Positions 7,142 to 15,250 of a stretch of 15,564 nucleotides of DNA are shown here, piece by piece (the stretch's first letter is position 1; each line of letters opens with the position of its first letter). The position numbers and the translations under genes are program-made. The stretch is from CAZIKF01 sp964539825 (lineage in GTDB: Bacteria > Muiribacteriota > UBA6191): contig CAZIKF010000066.1 of NCBI GenBank assembly GCA_964539825.1, positions 1 to 15,564 of the forward strand, written 5' to 3'. The notes beneath the pieces were generated by a model. The model did not search any database. It was given only the letters and a program-made list of their open reading frames with translations, and had not been told where the DNA came from.

Positions 7142-8289
7142 TGAATCCCAATGAAGCTGCCAGGAGTCTCTTCGAAGAGAAGTTCTCGAAACAACCCAAA
7201 TTTTTGGTTCGATCGCCGGGAAGAGTGAATTTACTGGGAGAACATACGGATTATAACCTGGGTTTTGTTCTTCCCATGGCAATTGAACAAGGCACATACC
7301 TGGCATTTACCCCGCGAAAAGATTCTCTCTTGAAAGTTTATTCTTCACTGATGGAAGAATGGATCGAAGCTGACTTTTCCGAACCCTTGCTTAAAACAGT
7401 GAACGGTCATTGGAGCAACTATCTCATTGGTGTAGCGGCTGGTCTCACCAGGAAATGGAAAGTTCGTTTGGGCGGTTTGAATGCCGTGATTTTTAACAAT
7501 CTCCCCGCCGGGGCAAGCCTTTCTTCCTCAGCTTCCCTGGAATTAGCTTTTGCAAGAGCGCTCTGGCGTCTTCAGCGAAGAAAATGGAATGGTCTGGAGG
7601 CAGCCAAACTATGCCAGAGAGCAGAGCAGGAGTTTGCGGGTGTATCTTGCGGAATTATGGATCAATTAGCTTGTTCAGTAACTGAGAAAGAAAATGCCCT
7701 TTTTCTGGATTGTAAAGATCTGGACTATAGTTATGCTCCAATTCCTACGGATGTGAGTGTCGCTATTTTGGATTCGGGTACACGAAGGAAACTAAGTGAT
7801 GGTAGATATAATACTCGCCGAAATGAGTGCGAGCAGGCTGCGCTGATCCTGGGCGTCAGAACCCTGAGAAGTCTGAACAGAGATACGCTGGAAAAAAACG
7901 TGGATGCCCTGAGAGATTTCCAATACCTTAGAGCTCTCCATGTTCTCGATGAGAACGAGCGTGTAAACCGAGCTTTTTTGGCGTTGAAAAAGGGTGCCAT
8001 AACAACAGTTGGAAAGCTTATGGACGAAGGTCACTGGAGCCTGCGAGAGCTCTTTGAGGTTAGTACTGACAATCTTGATTGGTTGGTCAATATCGCTCGA
8101 GATCAAAAAGGATGCCTGGGAGCAAGAATGACAGGGGCTGGATTTGGTGGATGTGCGGTCGCGTTAGTGAAGAAAGATCAAGCAGAGAACTTTGCAGCAA
8201 GAGTGCCTAAAATTTATCTAGAGAAGACAGGGAAACGAGGAAGTATATTCTTTACTCGGCCAGTTGATGGATGTTCCCTCGAAGAGTGA
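7141..8289 (+). CDS. galK: Galactokinase
   Basis: This GHMP-family kinase phosphorylates galactose at C1 with ATP. The protein has 382 aa, the same length as E. coli GalK. The galactokinase signature GRVNLLGEHTDYN is at 27-39 with catalytic Arg28, the GHMP ATP loop is PAGASLSSSAS (122-132), Asp174 in GIMDQ is the catalytic base, and the C-terminal motif GARMTGAGFGG is at 327-337. The ATG at 7141 shares its A with the galT stop codon, and AGGAAGG (7127-7133) lies 7 nt upstream, a strong ribosome site. An earlier in-frame TTG at 7135 is less likely. No catalytic residue is missing. Confidence 0.96.
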   Translation: MNPNEAARSLFEEKFSKQPKFLVRSPGRVNLLGEHTDYNLGFVLPMAIEQGTYLAFTPRKDSLLKVYSSLMEEWIEADFSEPLLKTVNGHWSNYLIGVAAGLTRKWKVRLGGLNAVIFNNLPAGASLSSSASLELAFARALWRLQRRKWNGLEAAKLCQRAEQEFAGVSCGIMDQLACSVTEKENALFLDCKDLDYSYAPIPTDVSVAILDSGTRRKLSDGRYNTRRNECEQAALILGVRTLRSLNRDTLEKNVDALRDFQYLRALHVLDENERVNRAFLALKKGAITTVGKLMDEGHWSLRELFEVSTDNLDWLVNIARDQKGCLGARMTGAGFGGCAVALVKKDQAENFAARVPKIYLEKTGKRGSIFFTRPVDGCSLEE

Positions 8290-8293
8290 TGGA

Positions 8294-9676
8294 ATGAATT
8301 CAGCACCTGTGTCCCTGGGACTCAAGCGGCAACTATTGTTTTCCCTGGGTCAATTTGGCTGGTCTTTATCCTTGTTTTCCGTCGCCAACTTACTCACCTA
8401 TTTCTATCTCCCTCCCAAATTAGAGGCTGGTGAGGCACTGTTCCCACCCTATATCTACCAGGGGGCAATTCTGGGCGGCTTGACACTGATCGGTCTGATT
8501 GGATTTGGAGGCAGACTCTTTGATGCGGTTACGGATCCGCTACTGGCCAATCTCAGCGATCGCTCCAAATCGCCCTTCGGCCGGCGAAGACTTTTCTTGG
8601 CGATAGGGGCCTTGCCTTCTTGTATTTTTGGTTTTTTAGTCTTTTTCCCACCTTCCGCAGGGGCGGGTTTTTTCAACAGCGCCTTTTTAGTCGTCGCCAT
8701 TCTCCTCTTTTACTTTTTCATCAGCATGTACTGTACGCCTTACAATGCCTTGATCTGTGAATACGGTCATACGGCTTTAGAGCGGCTGAACCTGGCAACC
8801 CTCGTCTCCGTGACCTGGGCACTGGGATTTGCTATCGGAAACCAGGTTTATCTTTTCCAGGCGATGGTTCAGGACGCTTTTCCCTCACTGGGAGCGACCG
8901 GGGCCCTGCAGGTTGTTCTGGGAGGATTTCAATTTATTGCCTTTCTTGCCATGATCGCCCCGATTTTTATCAATGAACGGAAACATGCTCGAGTTGCAAC
9001 CTGTGACGAACCATTACTGAAATCAATCAAAGCTACTTTTAAAAATCGAAATTTTGTGACTTTTTTGATCTTCGACTTCACTTATTTTGTTTCTCTAACC
9101 TTCATTCAATTAGGCATCAGTTACTACATCATGGTCCTTCTGGGTATGGAAAAAGCAATGGTTTCCTTTCTTATGCTGCTCCTGTTTCTGCTCAGTTTTG
9201 TCTTTTATGTACCCGTGAATTTTCTTGCCAGAAAAATTGGAAAAAGACCGGTTCTTCTAGCTGCGTTTTTGCTCTTCGCACTCGACTTCCTTGTGGTGTT
9301 TTTTCTTGGAGACATGCCTTTTAGTAAGACGGTCCAGGCTTATCTCGTTGTGTTACTGGGCTCTATCCCCATTGCGATTTTTGGAATTCTGCCCACGGCG
9401 GTCATAGCGGATGTGGCAGAAACCGATGAGCGGGAAACTGGTGTTTCCAGGGTTGGTATGTATTTCGCAACCCGTACTTTTCTGATGAAAGCAGCGATTT
9501 CTGTAGCGAACCTCCTCTTTCCAAGTTTGCTGCTCCTTGGTCGCGGCGGAGAGTCCGTATTGGGAATCAGGCTCTCGGCATTGGTGGCGGTTGTATTCTG
9601 TATTACGGGACTTTTCTTCTGCCTACGATACAAAGATAGGCCCTCAAGTGCTGAAATGATCCCTGGGACCAGTTGA
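8294..9676 (+). CDS. GPH-family MFS sugar:cation symporter (melibiose permease-like)
   Basis: This polytopic membrane protein of 460 aa has about twelve hydrophobic segments and the fold expected of the glycoside-pentoside-hexuronide (GPH) branch of the MFS. The loop RLFDAVTDPLLANLSDR followed by SPFGRRR is the family hallmark; Asp77 and Asp81 correspond to the cation-site aspartates 55 and 59 of E. coli MelB. The MelB Asp124 region appears here as CEYGHTALER, so that position may be Glu. The context behind galK makes an alpha-galactoside the likely substrate, but this is inferred from neighbours. I chose the ATG at 8294, 4 nt after the galK stop, with GAAGAG 7 nt upstream. An in-frame ATG at 8267 would overlap galK by 23 bp and has no ribosome site. 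It is probably the last gene of the operon. Confidence 0.88.
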   Translation: MNSAPVSLGLKRQLLFSLGQFGWSLSLFSVANLLTYFYLPPKLEAGEALFPPYIYQGAILGGLTLIGLIGFGGRLFDAVTDPLLANLSDRSKSPFGRRRLFLAIGALPSCIFGFLVFFPPSAGAGFFNSAFLVVAILLFYFFISMYCTPYNALICEYGHTALERLNLATLVSVTWALGFAIGNQVYLFQAMVQDAFPSLGATGALQVVLGGFQFIAFLAMIAPIFINERKHARVATCDEPLLKSIKATFKNRNFVTFLIFDFTYFVSLTFIQLGISYYIMVLLGMEKAMVSFLMLLLFLLSFVFYVPVNFLARKIGKRPVLLAAFLLFALDFLVVFFLGDMPFSKTVQAYLVVLLGSIPIAIFGILPTAVIADVAETDERETGVSRVGMYFATRTFLMKAAISVANLLFPSLLLLGRGGESVLGIRLSALVAVVFCITGLFFCLRYKDRPSSAEMIPGTS

Positions 9677-9764
9677 GATTGAAACTTTTGACTCCATCTT
9701 TCGTAGAAGACTCAGGATAGGTTTAATACTATTTCCATAGAACAAACCCCAAGGGGGAGGAATC

Positions 9765-12086
9765 ATGAGGTCCAATATGTTGCAGAAGATTCTGGTTTCA
9801 CTGCTAGGACTATTCTGTTTATCCACTTCAGCTGCATTTAATGAAGTAGATGACATCATCGTCGAGTCCGATTATTACCAGCTAAGTCCAGAGGATCGAA
9901 AATATGACAATAAAGTCCTCCAGGAGAAAGAACGTCTGGCGGACGCCCAGGGAGAGATCATCTCCAAGATCTCCGAATTAGAGGATGAAATCCATAAGAT
10001 AGATAAGGACCTGGCACGTCATCGATCAGCGAAAGCCCGCAATATATTGATCCTGGAGCGCAAGCGGCTATTTAGAAAGCGCAGGGAATACAAGGACCTC
10101 GCGGCTTCCTATACCCAAAAGCAAGTCCGTTTTACCCGCGATCTTTCCTATAATTCGGATGCCGAAAGAGGTTCCAGGGGAGATGCGTATGATACTGGGG
10201 ATAGAGAGTGGTCTACCGGCGTTGAAGAAGGCGGACTGGCCAATCCAAACTGGGGAAAAGCTTCACCCAACAAAGATCAGAAGAGCTTTTTTGTAGTCAA
10301 GAAGGAGAGAGATCTCAAGGAGGTCGCGGCTAAGATTTCCGAAGGGATTTATGGGGAATTTAACCAGGATATTTATGTATCGATATTACAGAAAAATATG
10401 GGAAATGTAGCGATTCGACCCTCCAACCTTATGGCTGGGGATCATATTTTCATTCCCTATAAGATTGCCATGCTTACTGTCATGGGATTACAGCAGAAAT
10501 CACTGCTTGATTCCACCATGCTGGTCCTTAAGGAATTCAAAGATGAGGAATTAAGAAAAGACCTGATTAAAGCATCTGCTTATGCTGACGAAAATCCCGA
10601 AGCAAAGCAGGCGTTTATCGAAATTTTGATTGCTGCCAGAGTTCATGGCGAAGATTCCAATGAGTTTAAGAAGACTTTGACGAATTTTCACAGACTCACC
10701 GAAGGCACTGCGATGGAAATATCGAGGCAGTTTATGGTTACCACCAGAGATGGTGACTCGATAAAAATTGAAGGTGATTTCAGAGATAGGGTCACAGTTG
10801 TCAGCAATGCCTCTTTACAACTAGATGAGCTTCCTGCTGATATCAGCAAACAGGTAAAGAAAGCGGCCGAGGAATATCACAAGCTAAAGACCTATACCCG
10901 GGATTACGGGTCGACAGACTCCAAGACTGTAAAGCAATTTAAAGTCTTTCAAACCACTGTTGATAAAGCACACTCTTCCTTAAAGAGATATAGGCGTCAG
11001 AATCCCTCCGCGTTCGTTCGAGAAGATCGATATGTAGTTAATAATTCAGATTCCCCATCTGACTCGGACTCCTCTTCTAGCAGGAGAGGAAGTGTACGCG
11101 AACAGAGCCTTGCTTCTGTGGATTTGAAGAGGGATGTTCGTGAGATGAACAGTATGATCCTACAGATGCTTAAAGATGTGGCCGGAATTGTCAGAGAAGG
11201 CTGGGAGAAGAAGGACGAAGGGGTTTTAGAAACGGCCTATACCTTCTGGTGGGACCCACATAAAAAAGATGCGACCCGATCTCTTCATAAGCTAACGGAC
11301 ATTAACTCGGACACAAGTGTCACCTCTCAGTTGATGCAGAAAATGAGAGTTTTATACGGTACTGCCTATAAGTTTCAGGTGGATCTTTATAGAGACGCGG
11401 CTTTTTCAATCTTACGAAAGCGCATGATCTCGCTCTTAGGGATGTCAGCTGCCATTGGAGCGGTTCAACCGGCTATACTGGGTACGAAAGATGGATCGTT
11501 TCGACGTCTTCGCGCCAGTGAAGCTCTCCAAAGGCTTGGACTTGATATCGATAAACGAGACTTTGATTATTATGATCGAGGAGAGGGAGCGAAACCTCAA
11601 TTTCAAAAGCTGTTTGCTCGTTCAGGTTCCAAAGTAGTGATGTCCCAGGGTATCAGGGATGAATGGCTTAAATTCGTTTCTTTGCTTTCTGAGATGAAGG
11701 CCGACTTCAGGGACCAGGACAATTTCTCCAAGACATTGGCCGAAGCCAAGAAATTCTGGGAGGCTGTTTCAGATAAGCTGGATCGAACCTGGGGTTTTAC
11801 CATAGGTTATGGTGTGGCGGGGGCTGGGGTAGGAACCCTGGCGGTAATCGCAGCTGCTAACTTCTGGAATCCGGTTGGCTGGGTGAGTGCTCTGGCTATT
11901 GGAGGCGGGGTAGCAGCAGGAGCATTGATTGGGAACAGTACCGATCAAGATGTGGAAATTGAGAAGGTCAAGGAATTCGCCAGTCTCAAGATCATCTCTG
12001 ATATGGCTCTGGCTTCTCTCAAGGAGAACAACCTTCGACCCATCGAAGGGATGCTTTTTCTAGACGAACTAGTAATGGGCTATTAG
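9765..12086 (+). CDS. Secreted 773-aa protein with coiled coil, LysM-like domain and glycine-rich hairpin
   Basis: I do not recognise this protein. Residues 1-24 are a Sec signal peptide (basic start, hydrophobic core, STSA-A cleavage context). The Cys at 18 is not in a lipobox. A charged helical segment with coiled-coil character covers about 48-125. Residues 175-232 look like a LysM peptidoglycan-binding domain: FFVVKKERDLKEVAAKI, then YGEF, then RPSNLMAGDHIFIPYK. The centre is mainly helical and charged, with a Ser/Asp-rich linker at 426-442. Near the C-terminus two glycine-rich hydrophobic helices (about 679-699 and 704-723), joined by NFWNPVGW, form a membrane-hairpin candidate, followed by a short amphipathic tail. 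The start has a strong ribosome site, GGGGGAGGA, ending 3 nt upstream. It is likely periplasmic or cell-wall attached; a membrane-inserting role is inference. A giant palindrome starts 4 nt after its stop. Confidence 0.85.
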   Translation: MRSNMLQKILVSLLGLFCLSTSAAFNEVDDIIVESDYYQLSPEDRKYDNKVLQEKERLADAQGEIISKISELEDEIHKIDKDLARHRSAKARNILILERKRLFRKRREYKDLAASYTQKQVRFTRDLSYNSDAERGSRGDAYDTGDREWSTGVEEGGLANPNWGKASPNKDQKSFFVVKKERDLKEVAAKISEGIYGEFNQDIYVSILQKNMGNVAIRPSNLMAGDHIFIPYKIAMLTVMGLQQKSLLDSTMLVLKEFKDEELRKDLIKASAYADENPEAKQAFIEILIAARVHGEDSNEFKKTLTNFHRLTEGTAMEISRQFMVTTRDGDSIKIEGDFRDRVTVVSNASLQLDELPADISKQVKKAAEEYHKLKTYTRDYGSTDSKTVKQFKVFQTTVDKAHSSLKRYRRQNPSAFVREDRYVVNNSDSPSDSDSSSSRRGSVREQSLASVDLKRDVREMNSMILQMLKDVAGIVREGWEKKDEGVLETAYTFWWDPHKKDATRSLHKLTDINSDTSVTSQLMQKMRVLYGTAYKFQVDLYRDAAFSILRKRMISLLGMSAAIGAVQPAILGTKDGSFRRLRASEALQRLGLDIDKRDFDYYDRGEGAKPQFQKLFARSGSKVVMSQGIRDEWLKFVSLLSEMKADFRDQDNFSKTLAEAKKFWEAVSDKLDRTWGFTIGYGVAGAGVGTLAVIAAANFWNPVGWVSALAIGGGVAAGALIGNSTDQDVEIEKVKEFASLKIISDMALASLKENNLRPIEGMLFLDELVMGY

Positions 12087-12090
12087 TCGG

Positions 12091-12271
12091 GCCGGGACGA
12101 GGGTCGAGTTTGGGAGTGCTGCCTATGCAGTGCTTCCGATAAATAGCGAATCTCAGCGGTTCCCTCGGCGCAGGTAGCGGCGCTACCTCCTTCTCACGAA
12201 CCACTGACCTTCACTACTTCTCGAAACCCCTGCATTACGGCAGCACTCCCAAACTCGACCCCCGTCCCGGC
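12091..12271. repeat. Giant imperfect palindrome H1
   Basis: A 181-nt stem-loop pairs almost end to end. The outer arms 12091-12123 and 12239-12271 match over 33 bp with one mismatch. After a 2-nt bulge the inner arms pair imperfectly, and the apex GGTAGC-GGC-GCTACC is at 12173-12187. It begins 4 nt after the stop of the 773-aa gene. A T-rich tract (12277-12297) follows, so on the plus strand it could act as a very long intrinsic terminator. The block 12150-12207 recurs with two differences in H3 (15309-15366), whereas the outer arms are unrelated to those of H2 and H3. Confidence 0.9.
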
Positions 12272-12275
12272 GGGG

Positions 12276-12412
12276 ATTTTGATTTTTCTTTTCTTTGTGT
12301 TTGCTTTGCTCTGTGTTTGCTTTGCTCACACTTCGCTTGCTTTGCTCTCACTTCGTTTTCATTACTCTGTGTTTGCTTTGCTTTCACTTCGTTTTCTTTT
12401 GCTTTTGAAAAT
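12276..12412. repeat. T-rich low-complexity minisatellite in the intergenic gap
   Basis: In the 468-base gap before the next gene, a 16-bp unit TGTGTTTGCTTTGCTC is repeated at 12296-12311 and 12312-12327 and returns with one change at 12368-12383. The same area has interspersed copies of CACTTCG. One strand is almost devoid of A and the tract is strongly pyrimidine-rich. The hydrophobic reading frame across it (12279-12476) looks like a by-product of the repeat and has no ribosome site. Confidence 0.6.
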
Positions 12413-12458
12413 CACTTATCTTGCAACACATTTTAGTTCCTTACGTATGAATTATTCT

Positions 12459-12500
12459 GACCCACTTGTGTTGTAGAATTACTCTTCGAAATTGTGGGTC
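12459..12500. promoter_or_regulatory. Inverted repeat in the upstream region of the 470-aa gene
   Basis: GACCCAC (12459-12465) and GTGGGTC (12494-12500) form a perfect 7-bp inverted repeat flanking TAGAAT (12474-12479), which resembles a -10 box. No convincing -35 box is in place. It could be an operator or a mRNA hairpin; the evidence is only the symmetry and the position 55-96 nt upstream of the start codon. Confidence 0.25.
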
Positions 12501-12554
12501 CCTTATGATTGTCTTTATCTTTCAATTGATTTGTTTGATTCATAGGAGTTTGTT

Positions 12555-13967
12555 ATGAAGCGGTTCCTTGGCTTTGTCAGCCTTTTGTTTGGTGTTTTGG
12601 TACAAGGTGGTTTTGCTGCTGAGGAAGTTCTTAAGTCAGCTGAAATTCTTTTCAAAGCAGAAATTTCTAAAATGCATTTGGAGTGGGGTCGTGACGAGGG
12701 AGATGGCATTATTGAAACCAATCTTGCCTTCACCGGCCTACAGGTAAATCTTCTTGGGTTTGAGGCCAAAGATGGGAAGCCCATCGATGGAGAGCTTCAT
12801 GATTACCTGGACTCCAGTCAAGAGAATCTTCACATTGTTTTTGATGATCGTGTTACCAGCAATATGAGCAAGTACAAGACATTGATGAAGTATCGAAAGA
12901 TGTTTGGCATGGGAATCAAAGGTGAAGTTCTGGTCAGTGGAAAGATCAACCTTAAAAAGGTGAGGAAGACTGTACCTACAGGATCTTCCGGCGTAGAAGA
13001 AAAGGTTATGATCGTTCCTGAGGTTGATATGTTCGCCTACCGTGAAGGCGAGAAGTTCACCATTGAGGGTGCCTGGAGTGTCGTTGCTGAGAAAAGTCTC
13101 TCGGTACCTTTCACCGCTACCTTAGATAAGGCTTATCATGGCAGAAGGGTTAAGCGCCATTATTTCTGGTTTATTCCTGATTACGAGCCCTGTTTCTATC
13201 AGCTTGTCGTGGATCTGAAGTCCTGGGAAAAAACTGAGGATCCAGATTTTGAAAACTGGTTGGTGGAAGAGAAGAAAGATCTCAAAATGGAGATTTCGAA
13301 GGCCTGGCGCTACAGTGACCTATATGATCAGCTAGACCTCTACGAAAATGCTCACAAAAGGGAGCTTCGAGATCAAGTGTTTCTTTCGGGAGAATTGCAC
13401 CTCACCCACGTTACTCTCAAGAATAACCAGACAAAAATGGGTATTTATGCGGTTGTGAATGAAGTGACTGGTCCCCTTGATGTTGTGAAAACGGTAACCC
13501 AAAAGGTACGAGTGTTATCAAATCTCACCCAAATTCATAAGAGCATTCGAGACATATTTGATGAAGATACTGAAGATGTAGAAGTTGCCATCCAGGCGAA
13601 GGGATTTCAGCCTGAAGATGGAAAAGAATTGAACAAGGAATTTCGCCGTTATCTTTTGGAAGAAGTCTTCGAGCAAAACCACGTTTGTGTTTTGGAGAAC
13701 TCCTATAACAATTCCTCTATTCGTGCGATCAAGGCCCATAAAGGCGGGTTCTTCAACTCTGATGTACGTGGTGAGGTACAGGTCCTATTTGACTTGACCT
13801 TTAAAAAGACCACATTAGCAAATGAGTCATCAGAGACGAATTACAGGTATGAAATTGAAGCTGTAAAGGGCTCCCTCGGCTCCTACAGAGAAGAAGAATT
13901 TCAAAACCTGAAAGGGATGCACGAAGCGAAAAAGACTGCCATATTTCATACCCTTTATTCTCGGTGA
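12555..13967 (+). CDS. Secreted 470-aa protein with three internal repeats, unknown function
   Basis: I do not recognise the family. Residues 1-21 form a clear Sec signal peptide (MKRFLGF start, hydrophobic core, GGFA-A cleavage context), so the protein is probably periplasmic or exported. The ribosome site AGGAG (12544-12548) lies 6 nt before the ATG. The mature chain is hydrophilic with alternating beta-like segments. Residues about 66-138 and 348-420 are clear internal repeats: GFxxxDGK, then YL nine residues after the Lys, then GEVxV 39-40 residues later, then KK 11 residues after that Gly. A weaker third unit lies at about 222-290 (WLVEEKKDL followed by VFLSGELHL). There are few cysteines (213 and 378) and no obvious catalytic motif. 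Its TGA stop lies inside the left arm of giant palindrome H2. Confidence 0.85.
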   Translation: MKRFLGFVSLLFGVLVQGGFAAEEVLKSAEILFKAEISKMHLEWGRDEGDGIIETNLAFTGLQVNLLGFEAKDGKPIDGELHDYLDSSQENLHIVFDDRVTSNMSKYKTLMKYRKMFGMGIKGEVLVSGKINLKKVRKTVPTGSSGVEEKVMIVPEVDMFAYREGEKFTIEGAWSVVAEKSLSVPFTATLDKAYHGRRVKRHYFWFIPDYEPCFYQLVVDLKSWEKTEDPDFENWLVEEKKDLKMEISKAWRYSDLYDQLDLYENAHKRELRDQVFLSGELHLTHVTLKNNQTKMGIYAVVNEVTGPLDVVKTVTQKVRVLSNLTQIHKSIRDIFDEDTEDVEVAIQAKGFQPEDGKELNKEFRRYLLEEVFEQNHVCVLENSYNNSSIRAIKAHKGGFFNSDVRGEVQVLFDLTFKKTTLANESSETNYRYEIEAVKGSLGSYREEEFQNLKGMHEAKKTAIFHTLYSR

Positions 13968-14124
13968 ACCGAGACCTTGAAATTTTAGAGTTCCTGGACG
14001 GCTGCAAAGTACGAGACTCTGCTTATCCGCCTTGAACGTAGCGGTGCTACGCACTTCGTTGTCTGCACAGGTCTCGAACTTTTCGCTCGACCAAGAACTC
14101 TAAAATTTCAAGGTCTCGATTCAC
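13964..14124. repeat. Giant imperfect palindrome H2 (includes the stop codon)
   Basis: This 161-nt stem-loop has outer arms 13964-13993 and 14095-14124 that match over 30 bp with one mismatch. The apex CGTAGC-GGT-GCTACG is at 14037-14051. Both halves are 79 nt, so it aligns without gaps, although the middle of the stem is loose. The stop codon of the 470-aa gene (13965-13967) is part of the left arm. A smaller perfect inverted repeat TCTCGGT-GA-ACCGAGA (13959-13974) also spans the stop and would compete with the large fold. It shares the apex with H1 and H3, but not their 58-nt core. Confidence 0.88.
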
Positions 14125-14179
14125 ATTTCTAAGAAATGACTTCTATTGTTGGGAGTGGATTTAATCCTGGAGGAATGGA

Positions 14180-14248
14180 ATGGATAAGGCTTTCCGAAAT
14201 TTCCTTTGCTTGAATCACTTAGAGACAAAAATAGGCTCTTTGAACTAA
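14180..14248 (+). CDS. Possible 22-codon leader ORF upstream of the zntB-like gene
   Basis: An ATG at 14180 has GGAGGA (14169-14174) 5 nt upstream, one of the best ribosome sites in the window. It opens a 22-codon frame (starting MDKAFRNFL) that ends at TAA 14246-14248, just 3 nt before the GTG and 12 nt before the ATG of the transporter. It is in the same frame as the transporter. It could be a coupling or regulatory leader peptide, or an N-terminal remnant cut off by a stop. The transporter itself has no visible ribosome site. Confidence 0.3.
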   Translation: MDKAFRNFLCLNHLETKIGSLN

Positions 14249-14260
14249 AATGTGTCCATT

Positions 14261-15247
14261 ATGGAGTCTGCCGCTGGTGTAAAACCTGTCATCTTTGCGT
14301 TGTCCCTTGATGGAGAGGGGGGTGCTCGTGATGTTAGCGAAGGGGAAATTGAAAAGGCTATTCGGTCTTCGCGTACCGTCTGGATTCACCTCAATCGAGA
14401 GAGTGATGAGTGTGCGGCCTTTTTAGAGAGGAATGTTCCGGACCTGGATTCTAGCCTGGCGGGTGCTTTGTTGTCAGAAGATGTTCGAGGGCGTGTCACA
14501 GAACGTGACGAAGGCTTACTGGTAGTTCTACGGGGGGCTAACTTTCAGGAAAGCTCTAATCCAGAAGATATGATTTCCATCCGCTGCTTCCTGAGTGAGT
14601 CGGTAGTCGTCACAGTTAGAAAGCGTAAATTTTTTGCTATAGATGACATTGGCTATCAATTGGAATTGGGAACTGGACCCAAAGACAGCGCGGACTTCCT
14701 CGTACAGTTAAGCACTAGCTCCCTTCACAGGCTGGAACCAGTATTGGAAAAGCTTGAGGATACCATTGATGAAACAGAAGACTTTGTCTTGGAGCGCTAT
14801 AGAGAGTCTTCCCGTGAGAAGGTTCTTGAAATTCGAAAACAACTCCTTCATTTTCATCGCTATCTGGTTCCCCAGCGCGATGTTTTCGCGATGCTGAATC
14901 GATCAAGAGTCCCCTGGATTCATGAAGAGCCAAGGGAGCGTTTGCAGGAGCTTTATGAATCTTTTGTACGCATAGTCGCTGATTTGGATTCATGGAAAGA
15001 TCGAGCCAGGCTCCTTCAGGATGAAATTACCAACTCTCTGACTGAAAAGCTTAATGAAAAGCTGTACTTATTGGCGGTCCTTACAGCTGTCTTTCTACCA
15101 TTGAGTTTTATGACGGGGCTTTTTGGAGTCAATGTTGGAGGCATCCCCGGAGCTGGTGAGCCCTGGGCATTCTGGGCCTTTGCCTGGCTGCTGCTTGTGC
15201 TTGTGGCACTAGAGCTAGTTATCTTTAAAACAAGAAGGTGGTTCTGA
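14261..15247 (+). CDS. zntB: ZntB/CorA-family divalent metal transporter
   Basis: This is a CorA-superfamily protein of 328 aa; E. coli ZntB has 327. The long cytoplasmic N-domain carries WIHLNR, RVTERDEGLLVVLRG, a helical stalk with RKQLLHFHRYLVPQRDVF (192-209) and ITNSLTEKLNEKLYLLAVLTA leading into TM1 (about 268-288). The loop GLFGVNVGGIPG follows: GVN (289-291) with GGIPG is the ZntB form, whereas magnesium CorA has GMN. TM2 is about 303-322 and the protein ends in basic KTRRWF. The likely role is Zn2+ (or other divalent metal) transport across the inner membrane as a pentamer; the metal is assigned from the family. I chose the ATG at 14261 because alignment with ZntB begins just after it; a GTG at 14252 is possible. 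Neither has a good ribosome site of its own. Palindrome H3 begins 3 nt after its stop. Confidence 0.9.
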   Translation: MESAAGVKPVIFALSLDGEGGARDVSEGEIEKAIRSSRTVWIHLNRESDECAAFLERNVPDLDSSLAGALLSEDVRGRVTERDEGLLVVLRGANFQESSNPEDMISIRCFLSESVVVTVRKRKFFAIDDIGYQLELGTGPKDSADFLVQLSTSSLHRLEPVLEKLEDTIDETEDFVLERYRESSREKVLEIRKQLLHFHRYLVPQRDVFAMLNRSRVPWIHEEPRERLQELYESFVRIVADLDSWKDRARLLQDEITNSLTEKLNEKLYLLAVLTAVFLPLSFMTGLFGVNVGGIPGAGEPWAFWAFAWLLLVLVALELVIFKTRRWF

Positions 15248-15250
15248 AGG

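Noticed and set aside
9677..9764. Promoter for the 773-aa gene (TTGACT at 9688, TTTAAT at 9722)
   Set aside because: The two boxes are 28 nt apart, too far for one promoter, and no good -35 is placed 16-18 nt before TTTAAT.
12296..12383. Possible CRISPR-like array in the T-rich repeats
   Set aside because: Units are 16 bp with no regular unique spacers, and no cas gene is nearby.
12279..12476. 65-aa hydrophobic reading frame resembling a small membrane protein
   Set aside because: Its composition follows from the T-rich minisatellite, and there is no ribosome site in front of it.
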